The notes: generated by a model not told the origin, from the letters alone. 64,000 bases of DNA from Pseudonocardia sediminis (GCF_004217185.1 NZ_SHKL01000001.1:2068001-2132000); one strand, 5' to 3'; counted from the stretch's first letter, positions 31,035 through 39,646 are shown. Made by a program: numbers and translations.

Positions 31035-31099
31035 CCGGGCATTGTCGCTGACGGCCGTGTCCAGGATGCGGGGTGGACGCATGTCGTACGCTCGTACGC

Positions 31100-32245
31100 A
31101 TGGCGAACGAGCTGTTCGACCCCCTCTACGGCGCCGACCGCGTGGCCGGTGTGCTCGACGGCGGGGCGTGGATCGCGGCCCTGCTGGAGGTCGAGTTGGC
31201 GCTGACGAACGCCGCCACCGACGCCGGGATCGTCGACGAGCACGACGCGGACGCGGTCGAGCCCGCGTTCGGCGCGATCCGGGTCGGTCCGGCGGAGCTG
31301 GGCGCGGAGGCCGTCGAGGGCGGCAACCCGGTGATCCCGCTGGTCCGGCGCCTGCGCGCGGCCGTGGAGAAGGTCCGGGACGGGGCCGGGCGGGCCGTGC
31401 ACCCCGGCGCCACCAGCCAGGACGTCATGGACACCGCCCTGGTCCTGCTGACCCGCCGTGCCGGGTCCCGCGTCGTCGAGGACCTGCGCGGGAGCGCCGA
31501 CGCCGCGGCCGCGCTCGCCACCGCGCACCGCGACACCCCGTGTGCGGCCCGCACGCTGGGTCAGCAGGCGCTGCCGACGACGTTCGGTGCCGTCGCCGCG
31601 TCCTGGTGCTCCGGGCTCGACCGCGCCGCCGCCCGGCTGGCCGGCCTGCTCGGGGAGCTGCCGGTGCAGTTCGGTGGCGCCGCCGGAACCCTCGCCGCGT
31701 CCTACCCGCACGGCCCGGCCGTCGCCGACGGGCTCGCCGCCCGGCTGGGGCTGGCACCGCAGGGTGTCCCGTGGCACACCGAGCGGACCCGGATCGGGGA
31801 GCTCGCCGGGGCGCTGGGCGTCGCGGCGGGGGCGTGCGCGAAGCCTGCGACCGACGTCGTCCTGCTGTCGGGCACCGAGCTGGGGGAGGTGTCCGAGGCC
31901 GCGCCGGGGGACTCGTCGTCGATGCCGCACAAGCGCAACCCGATCGCCGCGGTGACCGCGCGGGCCTCGGCGCGGCGGGCACCGGGTCTGGTCGCGACGC
32001 TGCTGGCGTCGATGGAGCAGGAGCACCAGCGCGCGGCCGGGGCGTGGCACGCGGAGTGGGTGACGCTGGCCGACCTGCTGCGGGCGTCGTCGGGTGCGGC
32101 GTCGCGCCTGCGTGCGTGCCTGGAGGGGCTGGCGGTGCACCCGGACGCGATGGCGCGCAACCTGGCGCTCGCCGCCGGGGACCACGACGCGCCGCACCAC
32201 GCCGGCGACCTGGTGGACCGGGTGCTGGCCGGGCGGGTGCGGTGA
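31100..32245 (+). CDS. pcaB: 3-carboxy-cis,cis-muconate cycloisomerase
   Basis: 381 aa, fumarase/aspartase superfamily, with the signature SSSMPHKRNPIA around residue 275 and the substrate-binding HPGATSQDVMDTA. These, the LGQQALPTTFGA stretch and the length favour PcaB over adenylosuccinate or argininosuccinate lyase. It cycloisomerises beta-carboxymuconate in the protocatechuate branch of the beta-ketoadipate pathway. TACGCT lies 7 nt before the ATG, within a doubled TCGTACGC sequence (31084-31099) that may be an operator. Its stop overlaps the GTG of an IclR gene (GTGA), but no other pca gene is adjacent apart from the CoA-transferase pair 4 kb away. Confidence 0.85.
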   Translation: MANELFDPLYGADRVAGVLDGGAWIAALLEVELALTNAATDAGIVDEHDADAVEPAFGAIRVGPAELGAEAVEGGNPVIPLVRRLRAAVEKVRDGAGRAVHPGATSQDVMDTALVLLTRRAGSRVVEDLRGSADAAAALATAHRDTPCAARTLGQQALPTTFGAVAASWCSGLDRAAARLAGLLGELPVQFGGAAGTLAASYPHGPAVADGLAARLGLAPQGVPWHTERTRIGELAGALGVAAGACAKPATDVVLLSGTELGEVSEAAPGDSSSMPHKRNPIAAVTARASARRAPGLVATLLASMEQEHQRAAGAWHAEWVTLADLLRASSGAASRLRACLEGLAVHPDAMARNLALAAGDHDAPHHAGDLVDRVLAGRVR

Positions 32246-33030
32246 CGGCGCCGCGGCCCGACCACGTCCAGTCCCTCGTCCGGGGCCTCGCGGTGATCCG
32301 CGCGTTCGACGCCGAGCACCCCGAGCAGACGCTGTCCGACGTCGCCCGCGCCACCGACCTGACCCGGGCCGCGGCGCGGCGGTTCCTGCTCACGCTCGTC
32401 GACCTGGGCTACGTGCGCACCGACGGACGGCTGTTCTCGCTGACCCCGAGGGTGCTGGAGCTGGGCTACTCCTACCTGTCGTCGATGGGCCTGCCCGAGG
32501 TCGCCGCCCCGCACCTGGAGTCGCTGGTCTCCCGGGTGCGGGAGTCGGCGTCGGTGTCGGTGCTCGACGACTCGTCCGGCGGCCACTACGACGTCGTCTA
32601 CGTCGCCCGCGTCCCGACGTCGCGGATCATGACGGTGACGATCACGATCGGCACCCGTTTCCCGGCCTACGCCACCTCGATGGGCCGGGTGCTGCTCGCC
32701 GCGCTGCCCGCACCCGAGCTCGACGCCTACCTGGCGCAGCTACGCCCGGAGGCGCTCACCGACCGCACCCTGGCCGACCCCGATGCCCTGCGCGCCGTGC
32801 TGGACGAGGTCCGGGCCGACGGTGTCTGCGTCGTCGACCAGGAGCTGGAGGCCGGTCTGCGGTCGATCGCGGTGCCGGTCCACGACCGCTCCGGACGGGT
32901 CGTCGCCGCGGCGAACGTGTCCACGCACGCCTCCCGGGGGACGGCCGGGCAGCTGCGTGACGACGTCCTGCCCGAGCTGCGCGCGTGCGTCGCCGCGATC
33001 GAGGCGGACCTGCGCGCGGCCGGGAGCTGA
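32242..33030 (+). CDS. IclR-family regulator, PcaR/PcaU-like
   Basis: 262 aa. Residues 10-70 form a winged helix (QSLVRGLAVIRAFDAEHPEQTLSDVA, then ATDLTRAAARRFLLTLVDLGYV), and the rest is an IclR effector domain (TSMGRVLLAALP; VVDQELEAGLRSIAVPV). LTRAAARRFL is typical of the PcaR/PobR branch that responds to protocatechuate or beta-ketoadipate. Coupling by GTGA overlap with pcaB supports a pathway-specific role. The stop codon lies within the loop of a strong terminator hairpin. Confidence 0.9.
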   Translation: MTAPRPDHVQSLVRGLAVIRAFDAEHPEQTLSDVARATDLTRAAARRFLLTLVDLGYVRTDGRLFSLTPRVLELGYSYLSSMGLPEVAAPHLESLVSRVRESASVSVLDDSSGGHYDVVYVARVPTSRIMTVTITIGTRFPAYATSMGRVLLAALPAPELDAYLAQLRPEALTDRTLADPDALRAVLDEVRADGVCVVDQELEAGLRSIAVPVHDRSGRVVAAANVSTHASRGTAGQLRDDVLPELRACVAAIEADLRAAGS

Positions 33031-33046
33031 TCACCGGCCGCGCGCA
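33011..33046 (+). terminator. Terminator hairpin spanning the IclR gene stop codon
   Basis: A perfect 13-bp inverted repeat (33011-33023 and 33034-33046) has a 10-nt loop that contains the TGA. A second, 7-bp inverted repeat (33056-33062 and 33072-33078) follows, so readthrough between the IclR gene and the convergent nitrilase gene is doubly guarded. Confidence 0.75.
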
Positions 33047-33083
33047 GAGCTGTGTCACCGGGACCCGTGGCCCCGGTGCCGTC

Positions 33084-34109
33084 TCAGGCCTCGACCGGGG
33101 ATCGGGTCGGGGCCGCGTCGGGGACCTCGCCGTCCAGCTCGACGCCGGGGGTCGAGAACGGGACCACGCGATCACCGGGGGTCTTGTTCAGCAGCAGGCG
33201 GGTGACGTCCGGTCGGGAGTAGTGCCCGGTCGGGTCGGCGGCGGCCTTGGCCAGGGAGATCAGGCTCAGGTCGAGGTCGGCGTAGACGATGCCCTCGGCG
33301 TCCTCGGCCAGCGGCTCGGTGAGCAGCTGCCCGTCCGGGGCGTAGATGCCGGCGTGCCCGCCGCCCACCTGCAGCAGCGCCTGCTTGGTCTCGTCGGTGC
33401 ACAGCAGGTCGACCATGTCCTGCGAGACCGTGGCGCACGGGGCGAGGACGAAGCACTGCCCCTCCACGGCGTAGACGCGGCTGGCGGCGGTGTTCACCTC
33501 CGGGCCGAGCGCGTAGGCGCCGCCCTTGTAGAGCGAGAAGCTCGGCCACGCGCCGACGTGCACCTGCTCGTTCTGGGCGTACATCGCGTACTTCGACAGC
33601 GGCTGCAGGTGCTCCCAGCAGCACAGCCCGCCGAGGCGCCCGAGCGGGGTCTCGTAGACCGAGAGGTCCGAGCCGTCGCCCTCGCCGAACACCGTGCGCT
33701 CGACGTGGGTGGGCTTGAGCTTGCGCCGAGTCGCGATGGTCTTCCCGTCCGGCCCGATGATCCACTGCGCGATGTAGAGGCTGCCGGCCTGCCGCTCGGA
33801 GACGCCCATCACCACGGTGATGTCGTGCTCGCGGGCCGCGGCGGCGAGCTTGTCCGCCTGCGGCGAGCCGTAGACCAGCGAGTTGTCGTGGTAGCGGGGG
33901 AAGAACTGCAGGCCCCAGGCCGGCGCGTCGAGCCAGATGAACCAGGGGTAGCCGGGCAGCCATGTCTCCGGGAAGCCGATCAGCTTCGCGCCGTTGCCCG
34001 CGGCCTCGGCGATCAGGGAGACGGCCTTGTCGACGCCGGCGTCGAGGTCCAGGAACGCGGGCGCGGCCTGGACGGCGGCGGCGCGGAAGCGGGGGTGGTC
34101 GATGCTCAT
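33084..34109 (-). CDS. Nitrilase (aliphatic nitrilase-like carbon-nitrogen hydrolase)
   Basis: 341 aa, the usual nitrilase size. The catalytic triad is visible as Glu48 (GFPETWLPG), Lys130 (RRKLKPTHVER) and Cys164 (GLCCWEHLQPL); the CWEH context is that of true nitrilases and cyanide-degrading relatives rather than amidases. It would hydrolyse a nitrile to acid and ammonia in the cytoplasm. The start is the ATG at 34109, since the upstream frame offers only a GTG. It is divergent from an AraC-family gene whose product resembles the regulator arrangement of Rhodococcus nitA/nitR, so regulation by that neighbour is likely. Confidence 0.93.
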   Translation of the reverse strand: MSIDHPRFRAAAVQAAPAFLDLDAGVDKAVSLIAEAAGNGAKLIGFPETWLPGYPWFIWLDAPAWGLQFFPRYHDNSLVYGSPQADKLAAAAREHDITVVMGVSERQAGSLYIAQWIIGPDGKTIATRRKLKPTHVERTVFGEGDGSDLSVYETPLGRLGGLCCWEHLQPLSKYAMYAQNEQVHVGAWPSFSLYKGGAYALGPEVNTAASRVYAVEGQCFVLAPCATVSQDMVDLLCTDETKQALLQVGGGHAGIYAPDGQLLTEPLAEDAEGIVYADLDLSLISLAKAAADPTGHYSRPDVTRLLLNKTPGDRVVPFSTPGVELDGEVPDAAPTRSPVEA

Positions 34110-34222
34110 GCCGTCCGAGAGTGGCGGCAGCCACACGTGAGCGCTGGTCCGTGCGTGTCGTCCTGCTGGTTCCTGCGACGCACGATCTTGCCGAGCCGAC
34201 CGGTGCTCCCTACCGTCGATGC

Positions 34223-35161
34223 ATGGGACGGCTCCTGAGCACGGACGACGCCGGGTCCGGCGAGCGTCTCGCGTACTGGAACGAGGCCGTGTCCGACGCC
34301 TACGTGCGCCTGTCCTGTGACGCGCCCGGCGGGGACGTCGTCGGCGACATCCGGGTCGACTCCCTGGCCACGCTGGAGCTGTCCCGGGTGGCGGCCACCG
34401 CGCAGCGGGTGACCCGGACGCCGTCGCTCATCGCGGCGGCCGCCGAGGACTACTTCCTGGTCAGCATCCAGACCGCGGGCACCGGCCGGATCACCCAGGA
34501 CGGGCGGACCGCGGAGCTGAGCGCCGGCGACTTCGCCCTCTACGACTCCACCCGCCCCTACGAGCTCGCGTTCGACGACGACTTCGCCCAGTACGTGCTG
34601 ATGCTGCCCGGCCCGCCGCTGCGCTCGCAGCTGCGCGACACCCCGGACCTGACCGCGCGGCGGGTCGGCGGCTCCCGGGGCGCCGGGCACCTGACGATCG
34701 AGATGATCCGCACGCTGGCCGCCGACGTCGCCGTCCTGGAACCCGCCGCGGCCACGGCGGTGGCGCGCGGCGTCGAGCACATCGTGGTGGCCGGGCTGAG
34801 CTCGCTGGGCGGTGACGAGCCGGCGCCGGAGCCGTCCGCGGAGGCGCGCCGCGAGCAGGCCAAGGCGTGCGCCCGGGCCCGGCTGCGCGACCCCGGGCTG
34901 ACCGTCGCCGCGCTGGCCGCGGCCCTGCACACGTCGGTGAGCACGCTGCACCGGGCGTTCGCGACCGAGCCGTACTCGATCGCGGAGTGGATCTGGGCCG
35001 AGCGCCTCGACGCCGTCCGGGCCGAGATCTGCGACCCGGCCCTGCGGCACCGCACGATCAGCGACCTGGCGTTCGGCTGGGGGTTCTCCGACGCCTCCCA
35101 CTTCAGCCGCGCGTTCCGCGCCCGCTACGGGTGCACGGCCAGCGAGCTGCGCCGCGGATGA
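34223..35161 (+). CDS. AraC-family regulator, probable activator of the divergent nitrilase gene
   Basis: 312 aa. The N-terminal ~190 residues are a cupin-like AraC-binding-2 domain (YFLVSIQTAGTGRITQDGR, ALYDSTRPYELAF). The C-terminal ~100 residues carry two helix-turn-helix motifs (LTVAALAAALHTSVSTLHRAFA and ISDLAFGWGFSDASHFSRAFRARYG). Size and layout match NitR-type regulators of nitrilase genes. TACCGT lies 6 nt before the ATG. The 113-bp divergent gap would hold both promoters. Its stop codon overlaps the next ATG (ATGA), tying it to the SnoaL-like gene. Confidence 0.92.
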   Translation: MGRLLSTDDAGSGERLAYWNEAVSDAYVRLSCDAPGGDVVGDIRVDSLATLELSRVAATAQRVTRTPSLIAAAAEDYFLVSIQTAGTGRITQDGRTAELSAGDFALYDSTRPYELAFDDDFAQYVLMLPGPPLRSQLRDTPDLTARRVGGSRGAGHLTIEMIRTLAADVAVLEPAAATAVARGVEHIVVAGLSSLGGDEPAPEPSAEARREQAKACARARLRDPGLTVAALAAALHTSVSTLHRAFATEPYSIAEWIWAERLDAVRAEICDPALRHRTISDLAFGWGFSDASHFSRAFRARYGCTASELRRG

Positions 35162-35610
35162 ACCCTCTCGAGCTGATCACCCGCTACTACGACGGCTGCA
35201 GCACCGGCGACGTCGAGGCCATGACGGCCACGCTGCACCCCGACGTCGTGCACTGGTTCCTGGCCCCGAACGTCGGGTCCGCCCCGGTCGCCGGCGCCGA
35301 GCACCTGGCCCGGTACTGGCGCAAGGTGCAGGCCCGGATCGACGCGCGCTGGGTCGTCGACCACGCCCTCGTGGGCTCCGACGAGGCCGTCATCGAGTGG
35401 ACGATGTTCTGGCGCCCGCCCGGGGGCAGCGAGCGGGTCGCTACGCGCGGCGCGGAGTGGTTCACGATCACCGACGGCCTGATCCGCGAGATCCGCTCGT
35501 ACTACCAGCAACGCGAGCACACGACCGAGCTCGACGCGTTCGACTACGCCGCCCGCGGCTACTCCACGGCCGGTGCGGAACACAGCACCCTGCACCGGCC
35601 CGCGGGGTGA
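35158..35610 (+). CDS. SnoaL-like (NTF2-fold) protein
   Basis: 150 aa. The pattern ELITRYYDGCSTGDVEAMTATLHPDVVHWF, a central GAEHLARYWRKVQ and a C-terminal GLIREIRSYYQ is the NTF2-like SnoaL fold used by small hydrolases, isomerases and polyketide cyclases. It is translationally coupled to the AraC-type regulator. It may act on the nitrile or product handled by the nitrilase across the divergent promoter, but no catalytic residue pins down a reaction. Confidence 0.85.
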   Translation: MNPLELITRYYDGCSTGDVEAMTATLHPDVVHWFLAPNVGSAPVAGAEHLARYWRKVQARIDARWVVDHALVGSDEAVIEWTMFWRPPGGSERVATRGAEWFTITDGLIREIRSYYQQREHTTELDAFDYAARGYSTAGAEHSTLHRPAG

Positions 35611-35716
35611 GCGCGGGGTCGCCGCCGGGTTGCCGCCTCCGTGGGCGGGGAACATCCCGTCGTCGGGACCGCGTTGGCCCTGATATGACCGGCACGCGGT
35701 GGGGATCGGAGACACG

Positions 35717-36826
35717 GTGAGCGAACGCATGCATCTGGCCGTCGAGCTGGGCGGGGCCGGGCGTCATCCCGGCGCCTGGCGGTTGCCCGGATCCGACGCC
35801 GCGGGGCTGTTCACCGCCGAGCACCATCTGGCGCTGGTACGCACCGCGGCCCGGGCCGGCCTGGACCTCGTCGCGCTCACGGACTCGTTCGTGCCCCCGT
35901 CCGACGACCCGGACGCGCTGCGCGGCTCGCTCGACGCCGTCGCGATCGCCGCGCGGGTCGCGCCGGTGGTGCCCGGGATCGGGCTGGTGCCGACCGCGAC
36001 CGTCACCCACACCGAGCCGTTCCACCTGTCCAAGGCGATCGCGACGCTGGACTTCGTCTCGGCCGGACGGGCCGGGTGGGAGCCCGCGGTGTCGCGCACG
36101 CAGGCCGAGGCGGACCTGTTCGGGCGCAAGGACGCCGCGGGTCCCGATGAGCTCTGGCGCGAGGCGTCGGAGGCGATCGACGTCGTCGTCCGGCTCTGGG
36201 ACTCCTGGGAGGACGACGCGGAGATCCGCGACGAGCCGACCGGACGGTTCGTCGACCGCGAGAAGCTGCACTACGTCGACTTCTCCGGCGAGTTCTTCTC
36301 CGTGAAGGGCCCGTCGATCACCCCGCGCTCGCCGCAGGCGCACCCGCCGATCGTGCTGCGCGGCGACGACCCGCACGCGGTGGCGGTCGCCGCGAGGTGG
36401 GCCGACATCGTCCGGATCGCCGCGCCCACCGTCGAGGCGGCGGGGGAGCTGCGCGACCAGATCCGCACCGCCGTCGCCGACTCCGGGCGGGACCCGGACG
36501 CGGTGACGGTGCTGCTCGACGTCGAGACCCTGGTCGGAGGTGACCTGGCCGAGCTCGACGCGCTGGCCCCGGCCGGCGCCGACACCGCGCCCCGCGGACT
36601 GCGCCACGTCGGGGACGCGGCCGGACTCGCCACCCTGCTGCGCGGGGCACGCCACGCCGCCGACGGGTTCACGCTCGTCCCGCTGGCCCTGCCGTCGGGC
36701 CTGGACCGGATCGTCGACGAGGTCCTGCCCGCCCTCGGCGACGCGTGGACCCCGGCGCCGGAGGGGACCCTGCGGGAGCGGTTCGGTCTGACGCGGCCAC
36801 GGAACATGTACGAGGGAGTTCGCTGA
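35717..36826 (+). CDS. LLM-class flavin-dependent oxidoreductase (first of a pair)
   Basis: 369 aa from the GTG at 35717, with GGAGA 5-6 nt upstream; GTG 35699 and ATG 35729 are alternatives. The luciferase-like monooxygenase barrel shows ALTDSFV, TATVTHTEPFHLSKAIATLDFVSAGRAGWEP and PPIVLRGDDPHAVAVAARWADIVRI. It uses FMNH2 from a separate reductase. The middle insertion is NtaA/SnaA-like. It overlaps the next LLM gene by one base (TGATG), and the two probably act on the same or consecutive substrates. No flavin reductase gene is adjacent. Confidence 0.87.
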   Translation: MSERMHLAVELGGAGRHPGAWRLPGSDAAGLFTAEHHLALVRTAARAGLDLVALTDSFVPPSDDPDALRGSLDAVAIAARVAPVVPGIGLVPTATVTHTEPFHLSKAIATLDFVSAGRAGWEPAVSRTQAEADLFGRKDAAGPDELWREASEAIDVVVRLWDSWEDDAEIRDEPTGRFVDREKLHYVDFSGEFFSVKGPSITPRSPQAHPPIVLRGDDPHAVAVAARWADIVRIAAPTVEAAGELRDQIRTAVADSGRDPDAVTVLLDVETLVGGDLAELDALAPAGADTAPRGLRHVGDAAGLATLLRGARHAADGFTLVPLALPSGLDRIVDEVLPALGDAWTPAPEGTLRERFGLTRPRNMYEGVR

Positions 36827-38160
36827 TGAGCAAGAAGCAGGTCCACCTCGCGGCGCATTTCCCGGGCGTCAACAACACCACGGTCTGGAGCGACCCGGAG
36901 TCCGGGAGCCAGACCGACTTCTCCTCCTTCGTGCACTTCGCGCAGACCGCCGAGCGCGGGCTGTTCGACTTCCTGTTCCTCGCCGAGGGCCTGCGGCTGC
37001 GCGAGCACCGCGGGCGGATCCACGACCTCGACGTCGTCGGGCGCCCGGACACGTTCACGGTGCTCAACGCGATCGCCGCCGTCACCACGCACCTGGGGCT
37101 CGGCGGGACGATCAACACCACGTTCAACGAGCCCTACGAGCTGGCCCGCCAGTTCGCGTCGCTCGACCATCTCTCCGGCGGGCGCGCGGCCTGGAACCTG
37201 GTGACCAGCTCGGACGCGTTCACCGGCGAGAACTTCCGCCGCGGCGGGTTCCTCGACCCGTCGGACCGCTACGAGCGCGCCGGCGACATCCTGGCCGCGG
37301 CGAAGGAGCTGTGGCTGTCCGCGGGGGAGGAGGTCCGGCACACGTCGGCCCAGTTCGACTTCCACGGCCGGTTCACGCTGCCGCCGACGCCGCAGGGCCA
37401 CCCGGTGCTGATCCAGTCCGGCGACTCCGACCAGGGGCGCGAGTTCGGCGCCGCCACCGCCGACGCGATCTTCTCCCGGCACTCGACGATCGAGGCCGGG
37501 CAGGAGTTCTACCGCAACATGAAGGACCGGCTGCCCCGCTACGGGCGCACCGACGCCGACCTGACGATCCTGCCCGCGGCGACCTTCGTCATCGGCGACA
37601 CCGCCGCCGACGCCGAGGAGAAGGCGCAGCACGTCCGTCGCGCGCAGGTCTCGCCGCAGACCGCGATCGCGTTCCTGGAACAGGTCTGGGGCCGCGACCT
37701 GTCCGCCTACGACCCGGACGGCCCGCTGCCCGACCCCGACCCCGACCCCGAGGCCGCGTCGATCACCCGCGGCCGGGTGCGGCACGAGAAGGACACGCTC
37801 AAGGTGGCGAACGACTGGCGCGACCTGGCCGCGTCGACGAAGGGCAGCGCCCCCGGCGGCGGGCTCACCATCCGCGAGCTGATCATCGAGACGACGGCGC
37901 GGCAGTCGTTCGTCGGGACGCCCGCACAGGTCGCGGCGCAGATCGACGACGCCGTGCAGGCCGACGCCTCGGACGGGTTCATCCTCATCCCGCACCTGGT
38001 GCCCGGCGGGCTCGACGAGTTCGTCGCCGCCGTGGTCCCGGAGCTGCAGGACCGCGGCGCCTACCGCACCGCCTACGCCGGCACGACCCTGCGCGACCAC
38101 CTGGGCCTGCGCCGCCCCACCACCGCCGAGGTCGCCGACACCACCCGCCGGTCGGCCTAG
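36826..38160 (+). CDS. LLM-class monooxygenase, NtaA/SnaA/DszA family (second of a pair)
   Basis: 444 aa, the normal length for nitrilotriacetate/dibenzothiophene-sulfone monooxygenase large components. Motifs are FLAEGLRLREHRGRIHDLD, GLGGTINTTFNEPYELARQFASLDHLSGGRAAWNLVTSS, PVLIQSGDSDQGREFGA and GFILIPHLVPGGLDEF. A short PDPDPDPE stretch near residue 305 is a likely slippage spot. GAGGGAG is the ribosome site. The family uses FMNH2 and O2 to cleave C-N or C-S bonds; with the nitrilase nearby, a nitrogen- or sulfur-scavenging role is plausible but unproven. It ends 5 bp before a palindromic repeat. Confidence 0.9.
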   Translation: MSKKQVHLAAHFPGVNNTTVWSDPESGSQTDFSSFVHFAQTAERGLFDFLFLAEGLRLREHRGRIHDLDVVGRPDTFTVLNAIAAVTTHLGLGGTINTTFNEPYELARQFASLDHLSGGRAAWNLVTSSDAFTGENFRRGGFLDPSDRYERAGDILAAAKELWLSAGEEVRHTSAQFDFHGRFTLPPTPQGHPVLIQSGDSDQGREFGAATADAIFSRHSTIEAGQEFYRNMKDRLPRYGRTDADLTILPAATFVIGDTAADAEEKAQHVRRAQVSPQTAIAFLEQVWGRDLSAYDPDGPLPDPDPDPEAASITRGRVRHEKDTLKVANDWRDLAASTKGSAPGGGLTIRELIIETTARQSFVGTPAQVAAQIDDAVQADASDGFILIPHLVPGGLDEFVAAVVPELQDRGAYRTAYAGTTLRDHLGLRRPTTAEVADTTRRSA

Positions 38161-38165
38161 CGGCC

Positions 38166-38207
38166 CGTGCGCGGATATCGCTGCCCGGGCGGCGATATCC
38201 GCGCACG
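38166..38207. repeat. 42-bp palindromic intergenic repeat, copy B (near-perfect)
   Basis: All 21 base pairs form across the centre with one G-T. The arms read outward-in CGTGCGCGGATATCGC. It lies 5 bp after the LLM gene and 30 bp before the AlkZ-like gene, in tandem rather than convergent context. It shares most of its sequence with the copy at 25882-25923. Confidence 0.92.
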
Positions 38208-38237
38208 ACCGTCGGGGCGGTGCGCCACACTGCGCCG

Positions 38238-39284
38238 GTGCCGGGACGCGAGCGGGTACTGACCGACGACGCCTGCCTGCGCGCCCTGCTGGCGCGTCAG
38301 CTGCTCCTGGAGCGGGTTTCGCTGACCCCCGCCCGGGCGCTGGAGCGGGTGTGCGGGCTGCAGACGCAGCACGCGCCGTCGGGGTACCTGGGGCTGCACG
38401 CGCGGGTCGAGGGGTTCGAGCGCGCGATGCTGACCGACGATCTGACGCGTGGCCGGATCGTGCAGGCCTGGGCGATGCGCTCCACGATCCACATGCTCTC
38501 CGCGCGGGACCGTCCGGTGTTCGTCGAGGCCGTGCGGGAGCCGCAGCGCGCCGACTGGCTGCGCCTGCGTACGGCCCTGTCCGGCGGCGACATCGCCGCC
38601 GCGGCCGAGGCCGTCCGCGGGTACCTCGCCGACGGCCCGCTGCGCCAGGCCGAGATCACCGCCCGTCTGGACGCCGACGGCCTGCGCGCGGACGCGTTCC
38701 CCGGACTGCAGCACTGGGTGGACCTGGTCCGCGTGCCCCCGGCCGGGACGTGGACGACGCCGCGGGCGCACGTCTACGGGCTCGCCCCGCGGCCGCCGGC
38801 GGTCGATCCCGGTACCGCTCGCGCCGAGCTCGTCCGCCGGTACCTGCGGGCGTTCGGGCCGGCCTCGGCACCGGACGTCGCACGGTTCGCCGGATTCCCG
38901 GTCGGCCTCGTCCGGGCGGTGCTGGAGGAGATGGACCTGCGCCGGTTCCGTGACGAGCGCGGCGTCGAGCTCGTCGACGTCCCACGTGCCCCGCTCCCGG
39001 ACGCGGGCGTTCCCGCACCGGTGCGGTTCCTCGGTCCGTTCGACGCGGTGCTGCTGCTCGGGCACGCGGCGCGGGCGCGGATCGTGCCGGCGGTGTTCCG
39101 GTCGCGGGTGTTCGCGACGACGATGCCGCGCTCGACCCCGACGTTCCTGGTGGACGGGCGGGTCGCCGGGACCTGGGCACACCGCCACGGGCGGATCACG
39201 TGGGAGCCGTTCACCGAGCTGCCGTCCCGCGACCGGGAGGCGGTCGGGCAGGAGGCCGAGCGTCTGCAGGCCTGGTACGGGTGA
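38238..39284 (+). CDS. Winged-helix DNA-binding protein, AlkZ-like DNA glycosylase family
   Basis: 348 aa, GTG start. The features CGLQTQHAPSGYLGLHAR near residue 35, TIHMLSARDRPVF and FLGPFDAVLLLGHAARARIVPAVF match the HTH_42/AlkZ family. Glutamines flanking one residue (Q-T-Q) correspond to the QxQ catalytic motif of AlkZ, the glycosylase that unhooks azinomycin crosslinks and removes alkylated bases. Paralogues of this family often sit with genotoxic natural product genes. This copy has no such neighbour except the NRPS locus 19 kb away, so I infer general alkyl-base repair. A short weak hairpin follows. Confidence 0.82.
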   Translation: MPGRERVLTDDACLRALLARQLLLERVSLTPARALERVCGLQTQHAPSGYLGLHARVEGFERAMLTDDLTRGRIVQAWAMRSTIHMLSARDRPVFVEAVREPQRADWLRLRTALSGGDIAAAAEAVRGYLADGPLRQAEITARLDADGLRADAFPGLQHWVDLVRVPPAGTWTTPRAHVYGLAPRPPAVDPGTARAELVRRYLRAFGPASAPDVARFAGFPVGLVRAVLEEMDLRRFRDERGVELVDVPRAPLPDAGVPAPVRFLGPFDAVLLLGHAARARIVPAVFRSRVFATTMPRSTPTFLVDGRVAGTWAHRHGRITWEPFTELPSRDREAVGQEAERLQAWYG

Positions 39285-39346
39285 TCGCCGCAACCGGCGG
39301 AACGCGACAGAGGTGTCGTGACGGTGCCGGTCCCGCCGATCAGGGG

Positions 39347-39574
39347 CTATCCCCGCGCCAGCTCGACCCGTATCCGGGCGCGGTCCCGGTCCGGGCGGTC
39401 CGCCGCGGCCCACGGCCCCGCGGGTTCCGGGCCGACCGGTATCAGGACGTCCCGGCGTTCCCACCACCGGAGCCAGGCGGTCCGGACGAACGTGGTGACG
39501 CGGGTACCCGTGAGCCGAGCGTCGGTGGTCGCGGATCGGGTGGTGGAGGGGGACGGGCACGCTGCTGTGGTCAT
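39347..39574 (-). CDS. Small hypothetical protein divergent from the GlxA-type regulator
   Basis: 75 aa. AGGA lies 9 nt before the ATG. The N-terminus is Thr/Ser-rich, the middle carries TAWLRWWERRDVLIPV, and the C-terminus is charged (RPDRDRARIRVELARG). No family is recognised. Support comes from its position opposite a regulator gene, with inverted repeats in the shared 87-bp gap, and from the ribosome site. Codon use does not distinguish it strongly from chance at this GC content. Confidence 0.5.
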   Translation of the reverse strand: MTTAACPSPSTTRSATTDARLTGTRVTTFVRTAWLRWWERRDVLIPVGPEPAGPWAAADRPDRDRARIRVELARG

Positions 39575-39611
39575 GGCAATAATCCTGCGCTCGTCGCGAT
39601 CCCGCCAGAAG

Positions 39612-39646
39612 TGGCAGGAGAGCCATGGACGCACAAGTTCCTGCCA
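39612..39646. promoter_or_regulatory. Inverted-repeat operator candidate in the GlxA-type regulator promoter
   Basis: TGGCAGGA (39612-39619) and TCCTGCCA (39639-39646) form a perfect inverted repeat with a 19-bp spacer, ending 3 bp before the candidate -10 TACCGT. A further CGCCAGAAGTGGCAGG half-site array adjoins on the left. AraC-family proteins bind such spaced half-sites, so autoregulation and control of the divergent small gene are likely. Confidence 0.55.

Noticed and set aside
39326..39360. A third copy of the 42-bp palindromic repeat near GGGGCTATCCCC
   Set aside because: It shares only a short TATCC core, lacks the GTGCGCGGATATC arm and does not fold over 42 bp.
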